From Parachitinimonas caeni (GTDB lineage: Bacteria; Pseudomonadota; Gammaproteobacteria; Burkholderiales; Chitinimonadaceae), in assembly GCF_030129945.1 (NCBI RefSeq), contig NZ_JARRAF010000035.1, positions 1-51,260 on the forward strand: a DNA stretch of 51,260 bases, read 5' to 3'. Below, piece by piece: positions 1-8,750 of this stretch. The notes beneath the pieces were generated by a model. It worked only from the letters and a program-made list of their open reading frames with translations. It did no database searches and was not told the DNA's origin. How positions within the stretch are numbered: position 1 is the stretch's first letter; each line of letters starts with the position of its first letter. The position numbers were made by a program, and so were the translations under genes.

Positions 1-126
1 GTCGATTTTTGGGGCATGGCGTCGTTAGCGTTCGCTTATTTAGCTCGCTAAACTGCGCTCACCCTGCCTAGCCCTGCCCCAAAACTCGGCCCGGCGCGAC
101 CGGAAACAAAACGTCAACAGAGCCTA
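1..126 (-). mobile_element. MITE-like inverted-repeat element, copy A (cut by window start)
   Basis: Read on the minus strand from 126, it starts TAGGCTCTGTTGACG and shares 33 identical bases (95-127) with copy C at 39399-39431. Copy B at 13631-13674 shares the next part. Inside lie nested inverted repeats: 1-20 mirrors 71-90 at 17 of 20 positions, and TTAGCG (25-30) faces CGCTAA (46-51). It therefore looks like one half of a long palindromic element whose other end lies outside the window. There is no reading frame for a transposase. A non-autonomous miniature element is the best reading; the mobilising family is unknown. Confidence 0.6.
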
Positions 127-147
127 ACTGCAAATCGCGCTGTCTTT

Positions 148-167
148 GCGGCTAAAGCCGCTCCTGC
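148..167. repeat. REP-like palindrome
   Basis: GCGGCTAAAGCCGC (148-161) is a short imperfect palindrome followed by TCCTGC. This is the look of bacterial REP sequences. It lies about 95 bases before the rph start codon, between element copy A and the gene. No further copy of exactly this form was seen in the window. Confidence 0.4.
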
Positions 168-258
168 CGTTAAAACCTCAGCACCCCTGATCAATAAACA
201 GTAGTCCTCACCGCATAGGGTAAAATGCCAGGTTAACCAGTTATGACCCGAGGTTCCC

Positions 259-975
259 ATGCGCCCATCCGCCCGTACCGCCGACGCCCTGCGTCCGATT
301 CGTATCACCCGTCAGTACACCCGTCACGCAGAGGGCTCGGTGCTGATCGAATTTGGCGACACGAAAGTCATTTGCACAGCCAGTGTCGAAGAAAGTGTGC
401 CGCCATTCCTCAAGGGCAAGGGCGAAGGCTGGGTGACTGCCGAATACGGAATGTTGCCGCGTGCCACCAATACCCGTAGCCGTCGCGAAGCCGCCAGCGG
501 CAAGCAAACCGGCCGGACCCAGGAGATCCAACGTCTGATCGGCCGCAGCCTGCGTGCGGTAACAGATCTGTCCGCACTGGGCGAACGCCAGATCACTATC
601 GACTGCGATGTCATCCAGGCAGATGGGGGTACTCGTTGCGCCAGCATCACCGGCGGCTTTATCGCATTGCATGACGCACTCAGCGCTTTGGTCACCGCCG
701 GCAAACTGCCTGCCCTGCCGATCAAAGACTTTGTGGCGGCCGTGTCCGTCGGCATTTATCAGGGTCAGGCCGTGTTGGACCTCGACTACCCTGAGGATTC
801 TGGCTGCGAGACAGACATGAATGTAGTCATGACCGGCTCGGGTCGCTTTGTTGAAGTTCAGGGAACCGCCGAAGGCGAGCCTTTCTCGCGTGATGAAATG
901 AATGCGTTGCTGGATCTGGCCGATGCTGGCATCCGGCAACTGATCGACTTCCAGCGCAAGGCTCTGGGGGTTTGA
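259..975 (+). CDS. rph: Ribonuclease PH
   Basis: A 3'-5' phosphorolytic exoribonuclease that trims tRNA 3' ends, releasing nucleoside diphosphates in the cytoplasm. The 238-residue product has the usual length and is intact. The N-terminal region carries the family signature: a [11 protein letters not shown] segment near residue 30, then [19 protein letters not shown] near residue 55. A later conserved segment, [15 protein letters not shown], lies near residue 175. The ATG at 259 follows a GAGG-type ribosome site. A TAAAAT sequence at 221-226 could be the -10 box, but no good -35 is visible. Its stop shares one base with the start of dusA, so the two are probably co-transcribed. Confidence 0.96.
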   Translation: MRPSARTADALRPIRITRQYTRHAEGSVLIEFGDTKVICTASVEESVPPFLKGKGEGWVTAEYGMLPRATNTRSRREAASGKQTGRTQEIQRLIGRSLRAVTDLSALGERQITIDCDVIQADGGTRCASITGGFIALHDALSALVTAGKLPALPIKDFVAAVSVGIYQGQAVLDLDYPEDSGCETDMNVVMTGSGRFVEVQGTAEGEPFSRDEMNALLDLADAGIRQLIDFQRKALGV

Positions 976-1970
976 TGAGTCTCGTACCTGCTTCAAAGCC
1001 GTCCCGGCGCGTCAGCGTTGCACCGATGCTGGACTGGACTGACCGGCACTATCGCTACATGCTCAGGCTGATCAGCCGCCATACCTGGCTCTACACGGAG
1101 ATGGTGACCACCGGCGCCATCATCCATGGCGACAAACATCGGCACCTCGACTTCAACCCGGAAGAAGACCCGGTGGCCCTGCAGCTGGGTGGATCAGAAC
1201 CCGATGATCTGGCCCGCTGCGCCCGCACCGCCGAAAACTGGGGCTATAACGAAATCAACCTCAACGTAGGCTGCCCTTCCGAACGGGTCCAGTCTGGTGC
1301 TTTTGGGGCTTGCCTGATGGCCGAACCGCAATTAGTTGCCGATTGCGTCAAAGCCATGCGTGATGCGGTGACGATTCCGGTCACGGTCAAGCACCGCTTG
1401 GGAATTGATCAAATCGAAGACTACGGTTACGTGCGGGATTTCGTCGGAACCGTGGCCGAGGCTGGCTGTGAAGTTTTCATTGCCCATGCCCGCAATGCCA
1501 TCCTCAAGGGGCTTTCCCCCAAGGATAACCGCGAAATCCCGCCGTTGAAGTACGACTATGTGTATCGCCTGAAGCGGGATTTTCCACAACTTGAAATCCT
1601 CATCAACGGCGGCATTGTCAGCTGGGATGCCGTCACCACCCATCTGGCCGAGGTCGATGGTGTGATGATCGGCCGTGCGGCCTACCACGACCCTTATAGT
1701 TTTGCCAGTGTGGACCAGCAGTTCTATGGCGATGATCGGCAGATCCCCAGCCGGGTAGACGTAGCAAAATTGATGGTGCCGTACATCGAAAGCCAGATGA
1801 AGCGAGGCAGTAAGGTCAAGCACGTGGCACGGCATATGCTGGGTTTGTTTCAGGGCATGCCGGGCGCCCGCAACTGGCGCCGAACCTTGTCCGATTCAAA
1901 ACAACTGGAAGGCGCAGGCCCGGAACTGATCTTGAAAGCCCTGGCCGAAATCGAACACGCTGCTCGCTGA
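975..1970 (+). CDS. dusA: tRNA-dihydrouridine(20/20a) synthase DusA
   Basis: An FMN- and NADPH-dependent enzyme that reduces uridines 20 and 20a in the tRNA D-loop. The protein is 331 residues long. It opens with the SVAPMLDWTDRHYR segment typical of DusA, and NVGCPSERVQSGAFGACLM contains the active-site cysteine (second C). The ATG at 975 overlaps the rph TGA by one base (TGATG). An in-frame TTG just before it is a less likely start. RBS and frame continuity suggest translational coupling to rph. DusB and DusC are less likely because the N-terminus and the cysteine loop match DusA. Confidence 0.95.
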   Translation: MSLVPASKPSRRVSVAPMLDWTDRHYRYMLRLISRHTWLYTEMVTTGAIIHGDKHRHLDFNPEEDPVALQLGGSEPDDLARCARTAENWGYNEINLNVGCPSERVQSGAFGACLMAEPQLVADCVKAMRDAVTIPVTVKHRLGIDQIEDYGYVRDFVGTVAEAGCEVFIAHARNAILKGLSPKDNREIPPLKYDYVYRLKRDFPQLEILINGGIVSWDAVTTHLAEVDGVMIGRAAYHDPYSFASVDQQFYGDDRQIPSRVDVAKLMVPYIESQMKRGSKVKHVARHMLGLFQGMPGARNWRRTLSDSKQLEGAGPELILKALAEIEHAAR

Positions 1971-2064
1971 GAACAAAGCCAGACGTTGCGGCTGTATCCA
2001 TGTCGAGATGGCAATGACATGCCAACCGCGCCAAGCCTGTGGAGTTTTGCCAAGGAGTCTTTCC

Positions 2065-2724
2065 GTGCCAAGCCCAAGTCGATTACTCAGTCTGATGCTG
2101 CTGGTTGCCTCGTCGCCAACCTGGGCCGGTAGCCCGGTGCTACAGGCCGTGCTCGGCAGCAGCAAGGCCACCCTGACGCTGGACGGCGGCAAGCCGTTCA
2201 CGCTAGCCAAGGGCGAATCTCGGCAAGGCGTGCGCCTGATCGACATCATGACTGACAGCGTAGTCGTTGAAGTTGACGGTACCCGCAAAACCCTGAAGCT
2301 GGGCCAGGACGTCTTCACCCCAGCGAGCTCCCCAGGCAAAACCACCAGTACGGCAGGTGGCGTCACCCTGTTTGCCGATGGCCGGGGCCATTACTACGCC
2401 AGTGTCAGCATCAACAACAGTGGCGCCCGTGGCTTGATCGACACCGGGGCCAGCGCCCTGGTCCTTAGCGCAACCCACGCGCGACAGATGGGAATCGACT
2501 ACGCCAAAGGCGCTCGGATCACCCTGCATACCGCACAAGGCCCAACAGGTGCCTTTCGGGTTCAGGTGAGTGCCGTGAAAATTGAAAGCATTCAGCTTTA
2601 CGGCGTTGATGCGGTGGTTCTGGAAGGAAGCTTCCCGAGTCTGCCGCTGATCGGCATGACGGTTCTCAACCAACTGGATATGCAGCGGGACGGCGATACA
2701 CTGCGCCTGAGCAAACGCTACTGA
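2065..2724 (+). CDS. Periplasmic retropepsin-like aspartic protease (clan AA)
   Basis: A 219-residue predicted exported protein. The GTG at 2065 is chosen because AAGGAG (2052-2057) lies 7 bases upstream and the protein then begins with a clean signal peptide ending near AWAG-type residues (TWAG, about residue 22). An upstream in-frame start at 2008 would bury the signal. The active-site motif LIDTGAS puts the catalytic aspartate at residue 126, followed by the hydrophobic LVLS segment of the retropepsin fold. The family (TIGR02281-like) has one DTG per chain and probably works as a dimer. Its substrate is unknown. It stands between dusA and rdgB, transcribed in the same direction. Confidence 0.8.
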   Translation: MPSPSRLLSLMLLVASSPTWAGSPVLQAVLGSSKATLTLDGGKPFTLAKGESRQGVRLIDIMTDSVVVEVDGTRKTLKLGQDVFTPASSPGKTTSTAGGVTLFADGRGHYYASVSINNSGARGLIDTGASALVLSATHARQMGIDYAKGARITLHTAQGPTGAFRVQVSAVKIESIQLYGVDAVVLEGSFPSLPLIGMTVLNQLDMQRDGDTLRLSKRY

Positions 2725-2764
2725 ACCTGACCCCCAAACCTGAGTATCCGTTCAAATACCCACC

Positions 2765-3361
2765 ATGAAACGTATCGTTCTAGCCAGTAACAATGCCGGC
2801 AAAGTGCGCGAGTTCCAGCGCCTGTTTGCCCCCCTGCATATTGAAATCGTGCCGCAAGGTGATCTGGGTGTACCGGAAGCCGAAGAGCCGCATGTGACTT
2901 TTCTTGAGAACGCCCTGGCCAAAGCCCGCCATGCCAGCACACTTACCGGCATGCCAGCCCTGGCCGACGATTCAGGCATCTGCGTGTCGGCCCTGAATGG
3001 TGCACCAGGCGTTTATTCCGCACGCTATGCCGGCCCACCCAAATCGGATGAACGAAACAACCTCAAACTGCTGGACGCGCTGTCTGGTGTAGCGGACCGA
3101 CGCGCCTTTTACTATGCGGTACTGGTGATGGTCAGACATGGCGACGATCCTCGGCCCTTGATCGCCGAAGGCCGGCTGGATGGCGAGATTCTGTTGGCTC
3201 CGCGCGGTGAAGGTGGCTTTGGTTACGACCCGCTGTTCTACCTCTCAGCCCTTGGTAATACCGTGGCAGAACTCACGCCCGAAGAGAAGAATCCAATCAG
3301 CCATCGCGGGCGGGCGCTAGCCAGCCTGTTGGCACGCATGGCCGAGGAGGGTCAGGTATGA
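2765..3361 (+). CDS. rdgB: dITP/XTP pyrophosphatase (RdgB/HAM1)
   Basis: A house-cleaning enzyme that hydrolyses dITP, ITP and XTP to monophosphates plus pyrophosphate, keeping deaminated purines out of DNA and RNA. The protein is 198 residues, the normal size. SNNAGK (8-13) is the nucleotide-binding loop. DDSG (68-71) carries the metal-binding and catalytic aspartates. GEGGFGYDPLF near the C-terminal third and the final SHRGRAL are family hallmarks. No strong ribosome site precedes the ATG. Its stop overlaps the next start (ATGA), giving an rdgB-small gene-hemW run. Confidence 0.95.
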   Translation: MKRIVLASNNAGKVREFQRLFAPLHIEIVPQGDLGVPEAEEPHVTFLENALAKARHASTLTGMPALADDSGICVSALNGAPGVYSARYAGPPKSDERNNLKLLDALSGVADRRAFYYAVLVMVRHGDDPRPLIAEGRLDGEILLAPRGEGGFGYDPLFYLSALGNTVAELTPEEKNPISHRGRALASLLARMAEEGQV

Positions 3362-3591
3362 GTACCCAAGACGAAACCCGCTGGGCTAAATGGCTGAGAG
3401 ATGACGGCAGCGTTGTGTCCTGCGTCGAGAAGGTCAAGGTCATGAATGAAAACCTCGATGAAATCAGCCAGATGTTGCAGGACGCCTTCGAAGACGGGTT
3501 GCTGATGGAAGTCAACGAAACGCAGTTGCGGCAGGTGATGCAACAGATGGTGGAAAAACTGGTCAATCCATGGCCCAAGGGCAAGGCATGA
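3358..3591 (+). CDS. Small conserved-looking acidic protein between rdgB and hemW
   Basis: I do not recognise this 77-residue protein. It is real by context: GAGGAGG (3342-3348) precedes the ATG, its start overlaps the rdgB stop as ATGA, and its stop overlaps the hemW start as ATGA. There is no signal peptide or membrane segment. It contains a tryptophan-rich start (WAKWL) and two helix-like amphipathic stretches, with the single cysteine near residue 22. The tight coupling on both sides implies it is made together with RdgB and HemW. No function can be assigned. Confidence 0.8.
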   Translation: MSTQDETRWAKWLRDDGSVVSCVEKVKVMNENLDEISQMLQDAFEDGLLMEVNETQLRQVMQQMVEKLVNPWPKGKA

Positions 3592-4766
3592 GCACAATCG
3601 CCTTGCCGATCGGCAAATCCAACTGGCAGCTGAAGGCCTTGCCCCCGCTATCGTTGTACATCCACTTTCCGTGGTGCGTACGCAAATGCCCCTACTGTGA
3701 CTTCAATTCGCATGAAGCGCGAGGAGGAGTGCCCGAGGACGACTATATTGCCGCACTGGTCACCGACCTCGAATCACTCCTGCCGCTGATCTGGGGTAGG
3801 CCGATCCACAGTATCTTTATGGGTGGTGGAACGCCCAGCCTGTTTTCAGCCCAGGCGATGGATCAGCTGTTATCGGCATTGCGCGCCAGACTGAAGATCC
3901 TGCCTGAAGCGGAAATCACGCTCGAAGCCAACCCAGGTACGTTTGAGTACGAAAAATTCCGTGATTACCGGGCAGCAGGCATCAACCGGTTGTCGGTAGG
4001 AATTCAGAGCTTTGATGCCGGGCATCTGTCTGCCATCGGCCGCATTCACAATGGTGACGAGGCAAGACGTGCCGCCGAGATTGCCGCCAGCCATTTCGAC
4101 AACTTCAATCTGGATCTGATGTTTGCGTTACCAGGCCAGACACTGCAGCAGGCGCTTGCAGACATCAGTACTGCACTGTCGTCTGGCCCAAGCCACTTAT
4201 CGTGCTACCACCTGACGCTGGAACCCAACACCTATTTTCATCGCTACCCACCCGAGCTGCCCGATGACGATGCAGCAGCCGACATGCATGACGCCATCGA
4301 AGCACGGTTGGTCGAGGCCGGTTTTATCCATTACGAAACCTCGGCCTACTGCCGCCCCGGCAAGATGTCGTATCACAACCGGAATTACTGGGAATTTGGT
4401 GACTACCTGGGAATTGGCGCCGGCGCCCACGGCAAGATTTCATTCCCAGACCGCATCATCCGCCAGGCCCGCTACAAGCAGCCTGCCGCCTACCTGAACG
4501 CAGTGGCCGACGGCTCGGCCGTGCAGACAGAAGAAACCTTGAGTCTCGAACAATTGCCATTTGAATTCATGCTCAACACCATGCGGCTGGCTGACGGTTT
4601 CCCTGTTGAACTGTTTCAGGAACGCACGGGATTGCCTCTCTCTGCATTGAATCGAGGCCTGCAGCAAGCAGAGTCGCTTGGGCTGATTGAGCGCGATCAC
4701 CAGACTATCCGACCATCGGCACAAGGCAGACGCTACCAGAATCGTTTGTTGGAGCTATTTTTGTAG
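3588..4766 (+). CDS. hemW: Radical SAM heme chaperone HemW
   Basis: A cytoplasmic radical SAM protein that binds heme and delivers it to membrane targets; older annotations call it a coproporphyrinogen III oxidase. The start at 3588 overlaps the preceding stop, giving 392 residues. The cluster motif CxxxCxxC is at C30, C34 and C37. GGGTPS follows near residue 85, and the HNxxYW motif that marks HemW rather than HemN is present in the C-terminal half. A longer in-frame start at 3570 is possible but would lie inside the upstream gene without its own RBS. Confidence 0.93.
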   Translation: MSTIALPIGKSNWQLKALPPLSLYIHFPWCVRKCPYCDFNSHEARGGVPEDDYIAALVTDLESLLPLIWGRPIHSIFMGGGTPSLFSAQAMDQLLSALRARLKILPEAEITLEANPGTFEYEKFRDYRAAGINRLSVGIQSFDAGHLSAIGRIHNGDEARRAAEIAASHFDNFNLDLMFALPGQTLQQALADISTALSSGPSHLSCYHLTLEPNTYFHRYPPELPDDDAAADMHDAIEARLVEAGFIHYETSAYCRPGKMSYHNRNYWEFGDYLGIGAGAHGKISFPDRIIRQARYKQPAAYLNAVADGSAVQTEETLSLEQLPFEFMLNTMRLADGFPVELFQERTGLPLSALNRGLQQAESLGLIERDHQTIRPSAQGRRYQNRLLELFL

Positions 4767-4803
4767 AGGGACCACTTTCGAGCTTCCCGGGAAGGGAGTT
4801 GCC

Positions 4804-5565
4804 GTGCGCCGTCTGCTTTGTATGTTTTGTCTGTTCTGCCTGCTCGGAGGGCTTGCCGCCGCACGAGACAGCACAGGGCTGCGACTGGTCTGCGATGACT
4901 GGGCCCCCTATGAAATGCAGGACGATCAAGGCAACATCACTGGCCTGTCGCACGACATTGTTCTGGCAGTACTCAAACGTATGCAGATACCGCTGGCCGC
5001 CCCGGTCGAGATGTTGCCCTGGAAGCGGGCGCTGGCATTGGTCGAGGCCGGCAAGGCCGATGGTGCATTCAGCGGTGTGCGCAGCCGGGAGCGCGAAGTA
5101 TTTGCGTATTTCAGTAGTGAACCGCTGGTGCAAGCGCCGTGGGTGGTCTTCGTCCGCAAGGACGATCTGCCTCAGTTCAATCAGCTGGCAGATCTGCGTA
5201 GCCGCAAGGCGGGTATCGTCAATGGCTGGTCGTATCCCGATAAATTACGATTGCTGTTCAAACAGGGGGCCGTCAGCGTGACCTCGCTCGACCCACCCAG
5301 TAATTTCCGTAATCTGGCCCTTGGCCGCGTTGATTACATTGTGGATGAACGGCGTAGCGGCCTGCACATCATGGCCCAAAACAATCTGCAGGACCGGCTG
5401 GCCATCGCCAACCTGCCCGCAATGCGGGATGATGGCTTGTACCTCTTGCTCAGCAAGGCCAGCGTCTCTGCAGAGCTGGCTGAACGTTTCGATCGGGAAC
5501 TCAAAGCTTTCAAGGCCAGTCCGGAATACCGTACGCTGCAAAGCCGGTATGGTATTCATGAATAG
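4804..5565 (+). CDS. Periplasmic amino-acid-type substrate-binding protein (SBP_bac_3)
   Basis: A 253-residue exported protein of the polar amino-acid-binding fold. The GTG at 4804 is chosen because AAGGGAG (4792-4798) stands 5 bases upstream and a signal peptide (RRLLCMFCLFCLL, then LAAA) starts there. The mature part begins LVCDDWAPYE and contains the pattern GxxxDG..F.GVRSRERE typical of this family. No permease or ATPase gene lies next to it. It may therefore serve a distant transporter, or act as a stand-alone solute sensor of the kind common in betaproteobacteria. The ligand is unknown. Confidence 0.75.
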   Translation: MRRLLCMFCLFCLLGGLAAARDSTGLRLVCDDWAPYEMQDDQGNITGLSHDIVLAVLKRMQIPLAAPVEMLPWKRALALVEAGKADGAFSGVRSREREVFAYFSSEPLVQAPWVVFVRKDDLPQFNQLADLRSRKAGIVNGWSYPDKLRLLFKQGAVSVTSLDPPSNFRNLALGRVDYIVDERRSGLHIMAQNNLQDRLAIANLPAMRDDGLYLLLSKASVSAELAERFDRELKAFKASPEYRTLQSRYGIHE

Positions 5566-5654
5566 ACTTGACCATTTCACTACCCATTTCGCCCTGCCTT
5601 TCATCATAAGCCGCTCAAGCGGTGACCATTGTCTTTACCCAAGGAGACCATTGC

Positions 5655-6035
5655 ATGACCCGTCAAATCATCCACAGCGATAACGCCCCCAAGGCCGTTG
5701 GTACTTATTCGCAGGCCGTGAAGGTAGGCAATACCGTCTACCTGTCCGGCCAGATCGGTCTGGATCCGGCCACAGGCGTTCTTGATGAGGGATTCGAAGC
5801 CCAGACACATCGCGTATTCCAGAATCTGCGCGCTGTCTGTCAGGCCGCAGGAGGTGACCTGCGCCATATCGTCAAACTCGGTGTGTTCGTGACCGATCTG
5901 GGAAATTTCGCCAAGCTTAACGAAATCATGGGCCAGTATTTTCAAGAGCCCTATCCGGCACGTGCCGCTATCCAGGCTGCTGCGCTACCCAAAGGCGCAC
6001 AGGTCGAAGCAGATGCCGTAATGGTTCTCGACTAA
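5655..6035 (+). CDS. ridA: RidA family enamine/imine deaminase
   Basis: RidA hydrolyses reactive enamine and imine intermediates made by PLP enzymes such as threonine dehydratase, protecting branched-chain and other PLP pathways. The product is 126 residues, the normal length for a trimeric YjgF-type protein. Family features are [20 protein letters not shown] near residue 16 and the C-terminal [18 protein letters not shown] segment with its conserved arginine. AAGGAG (5641-5646) lies 8 bases before the ATG. Orthologues differ in substrate preference, so the exact physiological substrate is inferred. Confidence 0.92.
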   Translation: MTRQIIHSDNAPKAVGTYSQAVKVGNTVYLSGQIGLDPATGVLDEGFEAQTHRVFQNLRAVCQAAGGDLRHIVKLGVFVTDLGNFAKLNEIMGQYFQEPYPARAAIQAAALPKGAQVEADAVMVLD

Positions 6036-6080
6036 AAACCATATGGGCTGGCTGCCTCAGTGCCGCCAGCCCCACCGATC

Positions 6081-6560
6081 ATGGCACATCGCGCCCCCGG
6101 ATTTCTGGTCTGGCCCTGGCTATGCTGGCTGCTGAGTGCCAATGCAGCAGGCGTGCCGACCGACTTTGCAGACAAACTCGAAGCTGCCTTGTTATGCCGC
6201 TCCGAGTGGTCACCGAATTTCTGGCGTGACTACTTCAACACCCATCTTGGGAAACCCGTCCGCACCTGGGGACAGGCCAACTGGTACCCCTCCCAAGGCG
6301 CACAGCTCGGTGGCGTCAGCACTCAGGAAGTGTTTGTCGAGACGCCGGATAGCCCGGCATTGATGGTCGGCACGCTGATCCCGCAACCGCTTGAGTCCGT
6401 CCTCAAAACACTGCAGGACAATCTGAAAGTGCAGTTCCAGCCCGTGCAAACCCCGGATGGCACACGCTATCGCAGTCAGTCCGGCAGTGTGCTGGTGGGC
6501 CAGACCAATCAGCAGACCAAGTGGTACTGCGCACGCTGGAACACCGGCAATCGGCCATAA
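6081..6560 (+). CDS. Predicted secreted protein of unknown function
   Basis: I do not recognise this family. From the ATG at 6081 the protein has 159 residues and starts with a hydrophobic tryptophan-rich stretch ending in ANAAG, a probable signal peptide of about 27 residues. A GTG at 6060 is an alternative start. The mature part contains two cysteines (near residues 38 and 152) that could form one disulfide, and several aromatic residues in its first half. No ribosome site is convincing. It converges on the DoxX gene at 6597 and follows ridA by 45 bases. Confidence 0.55.
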   Translation: MAHRAPGFLVWPWLCWLLSANAAGVPTDFADKLEAALLCRSEWSPNFWRDYFNTHLGKPVRTWGQANWYPSQGAQLGGVSTQEVFVETPDSPALMVGTLIPQPLESVLKTLQDNLKVQFQPVQTPDGTRYRSQSGSVLVGQTNQQTKWYCARWNTGNRP

Positions 6561-6596
6561 CCGCCGAACTCCGCCCCCCTAGTGAGTCGCCAAAGT

Positions 6597-7061
6597 CTAA
6601 GCCGCCAGGCGGCGGGCGATCCAGGCGTCCAACGACAGCTTGCCGGGTCCATTCGCAATAATCGTCAGTATCAGCAGCCCCCACAGATAATGATGCAGCA
6701 GCAAGGCCGGGGCTTCTGACAACACGTGGTAATACGAGATCACCGCCATCGCATTCACACCGAACAAGGCCAACGCCCCGAAGCGCCCAGCCAAGCCCAG
6801 CACCAACAGAACCGGGAAGAACAGCTCGCCGAAAGTCCCGAGCGCCGCCGCAAGGGCCGGGGGCAGTACCGGCACCCGATACTCATCCGTGAACAAGGCC
6901 ACCGTTTTGCTCCAGTCTTCGATCTTGGTCAGTCCAGAGCTGAAAAAGACATTCGCCAGATATAACCGGACCAACAAATCGGCCACTGGCTTGAAATAGC
7001 CTTCCAGCCAACGAATCGCCAGGCGGGAAGGAGGGGTCAGGGTTTGCAACAGTGAGGGCAC
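6597..7061 (-). CDS. DoxX family membrane protein of the bufferin-type operon (BufD-like)
   Basis: A 154-residue integral membrane protein with about four hydrophobic segments and the DoxX-type opening LLVRLYLANVFFSSGLTKI. The GTG at 7061 is preceded by GGAG 8 bases upstream. It is the last gene of the DUF2282-DUF692-DUF2063-DoxX operon, 58 bases after the DUF2063 gene. In bufferin-type operons a DoxX protein is a regular fourth member; a role in the electron supply or oxidation chemistry of the system is proposed, not shown. It may act elsewhere in quinone- or thiol-linked oxidation. Confidence 0.85.
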   Translation of the reverse strand: MPSLLQTLTPPSRLAIRWLEGYFKPVADLLVRLYLANVFFSSGLTKIEDWSKTVALFTDEYRVPVLPPALAAALGTFGELFFPVLLVLGLAGRFGALALFGVNAMAVISYYHVLSEAPALLLHHYLWGLLILTIIANGPGKLSLDAWIARRLAA

Positions 7062-7119
7062 GCTAAATTCTCCAAAACATCGTCAAGTCAGCCCGTTGGT
7101 CGGCGAATGTCTGCATTCC

Positions 7120-7866
7120 TTACAGCAAATCTATTTCTTCAATGGCCTGTGCCGTCATCAAAGCAGCCAACGCCGCGCTCAGGGGGAATTCCGGGTTGAT
7201 GTCGAGGGCTGCCGGTATCGCCAGCTCAAGCGGCATCCCGGCCATCAAACCGCGCAACCAGGCAGCCCGATCCGGAGTTATCGCTTCAACCGTGACCTTA
7301 CCCTGCTGCCGCTGCACCCAGACCCATTCCGCACCTTGATCCAATGAAGGCCATTCCCCACCATGATGGGCAAGCCAGATAGAGGCGACCGGATAGGGCG
7401 AGTACAACAAGGCACAATCCGGCAAAAACCGGAAACGCAGTCGCGCCATCTGTTCCGGCGGAATGCTGGCCAGCCGGCTCCAGTCATACACCAGTCTATC
7501 TTCCGCGTAATAGGCAAGATGCCCTGCCCACTCCAGACGCGCCATATCCGGCAGATAGGGCAAGTGTGCGACCGGTGCAAAGCCTGCGAGAAAGTCACCC
7601 AACATCCCGCCATAGCGGTTCAGATCAGGTGATGTCGAGGGTGTGGTGCGGGCATATTCACGCGCCAGGGCCTCAAAAAACTCATCGCCCACCATCTGGC
7701 GGATGACGGGATAAGCGTCATCCAGCGCCCCTGCCCGATTAAACAAGCTGTTGTTGGCATAAGCGACCACCCCACGGCAGGTACGGCCAAACAGGCTCTG
7801 CCAATCCGCCTCCGGGTCAGCAACCGCCGCTTCGAATGCCCTTTGCAGCTCAGCCAGTTGCGACAT
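7120..7866 (-). CDS. DUF2063 family partner protein of the MNIO enzyme (BufC/HvfC-like)
   Basis: The protein is 248 residues from the ATG at 7866, which lies 17 bases inside the 3' end of the preceding DUF692 gene. Upstream reading in the same frame runs into that gene and is not used. The N-terminal domain (roughly 1-95) opens LAELQRAFEAAV and contains RGVVAYANN, typical of DUF2063. The C-terminal domain continues to the end. In characterised systems this protein binds the precursor peptide and the DUF692 enzyme and is needed for cysteine modification. The overlap indicates translational coupling with its enzyme. Confidence 0.88.
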   Translation of the reverse strand: MSQLAELQRAFEAAVADPEADWQSLFGRTCRGVVAYANNSLFNRAGALDDAYPVIRQMVGDEFFEALAREYARTTPSTSPDLNRYGGMLGDFLAGFAPVAHLPYLPDMARLEWAGHLAYYAEDRLVYDWSRLASIPPEQMARLRFRFLPDCALLYSPYPVASIWLAHHGGEWPSLDQGAEWVWVQRQQGKVTVEAITPDRAAWLRGLMAGMPLELAIPAALDINPEFPLSAALAALMTAQAIEEIDLL

Positions 7867-8692
7867 GACGCGCCATCCTTTCCTCTCCGATTGCCACTTC
7901 CGCCAGCAAATCTGCCAATGGCGGCAGATGGGTATCACGCTCCAGCAAGGTCGGCACCGGACCGAAGCGCTGCCAAGCGTAGTCGAGCAACTGCCAGACC
8001 GCCTCACACACGGGGGTACCGTGGGTATCCAGCAGCATGCCGTCGTCCCGGGTTTCAAAGCCGGCAATGTGTATCTCACCCACCACCGCTACGGGCAGTG
8101 CATCCATCGCCTGCCGTGCATCCCGCCCCAGATTGCACTGATTGACATAAAAATTGTTCACATCCAGCAGAATCCCGCAGCCACTGCGGCGAGCGAGTTC
8201 AGCCAGAAAATCCGCCTCGGCCCAGATGTCTGCCGTGAATTCGATATAGCTCGAAACGTTCTCGATCAAGATCGTTCGCCGCAAGCGGCTCTGCACGGCA
8301 TCTACCCGTTCCACCAGCAAAGCAAGCGCCTCGTCGGTGTAGGGCATGGGCAGCAGGTCATTAAAGTAGTGCGCGCCGACACGGTTCCAGCACAAGTGCT
8401 CGGACACTGCCGCTGGCTGCAGGCGCTCGACCAGTGAGGCCACTTGCTCAAGATGACCGGCATCAGGCGCTACAGCCGAGCCCAGTCCCATGCCCACACC
8501 ATGCAAGGACAAGGGCCACTCGACTCGCACCGCTTCCAGCGCAGCAATATTGGCCCCACCGCCAAAGAAATTTTCAGGATGTGTTTCAAACCAGGCGACT
8601 GCTGGCTTCTCGGCCAGGATCTGGCGAATGTGGGGTAATCGCAGGCCCAGCCCCATCTGGCTGGGCAAATTTGTCAGTCTGACTGCATTCAT
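7850..8692 (-). CDS. DUF692 multinuclear non-heme iron enzyme (MNIO; BufB/HvfB-like)
   Basis: A TIM-barrel iron enzyme of 280 residues, the normal size for the family. MNIO enzymes use two or three iron ions and O2 to rebuild cysteines of a precursor peptide into heterocycles. Here, GLGLRLPHIRQIL opens the protein; WFETHPENFFGG, EHLCWN, ENVSSY, LLDVNNFYVN and GEIHIAGFE carry the expected His, Glu, Asp and Asn metal ligands. The start ATG at 8692 has only a weak GA-rich ribosome site. It is the second gene of the operon, behind the precursor gene and a terminator-like hairpin. The exact modification made here is inferred from the family. Confidence 0.92.
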   Translation of the reverse strand: MNAVRLTNLPSQMGLGLRLPHIRQILAEKPAVAWFETHPENFFGGGANIAALEAVRVEWPLSLHGVGMGLGSAVAPDAGHLEQVASLVERLQPAAVSEHLCWNRVGAHYFNDLLPMPYTDEALALLVERVDAVQSRLRRTILIENVSSYIEFTADIWAEADFLAELARRSGCGILLDVNNFYVNQCNLGRDARQAMDALPVAVVGEIHIAGFETRDDGMLLDTHGTPVCEAVWQLLDYAWQRFGPVPTLLERDTHLPPLADLLAEVAIGEERMARHVATG

Positions 8693-8720
8693 TTCACTCT
8701 TCTCAACAGAACCAACAACA

Positions 8721-8747
8721 AAAACGGGCAGCCAGGCTGCCCGTTTT
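8721..8747 (-). terminator. Intrinsic terminator/attenuator between precursor and enzyme genes
   Basis: AAAACGGGCAGCC (8721-8733) faces GGCTGCCCGTTTT (8735-8747), a 13-bp perfect inverted repeat. Read in the direction of the operon (minus strand), it is followed at once by TTTTTGTTGTTGG, so it has the form of a Rho-independent terminator. It sits 49 bases after the precursor stop and 29 bases before the DUF692 start. Partial termination would make more precursor mRNA than enzyme mRNA. Confidence 0.75.
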
Positions 8748-8750
8748 GCC

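Noticed and set aside
1-127. Integron attC site because of the TTAGGC end and inner palindromes
   Set aside because: There is no integrase and no cassette array, and the same 33 bases recur at 39399 next to an ordinary gene; a dispersed mobile element explains it better.
148-167. GGCTAAAGC-containing sequence similar to the 3' strand of a SAM-II aptamer
   Set aside because: It has no GATTT loop, no P1 partner and no CTTGC block; it is a simple palindrome of REP type.
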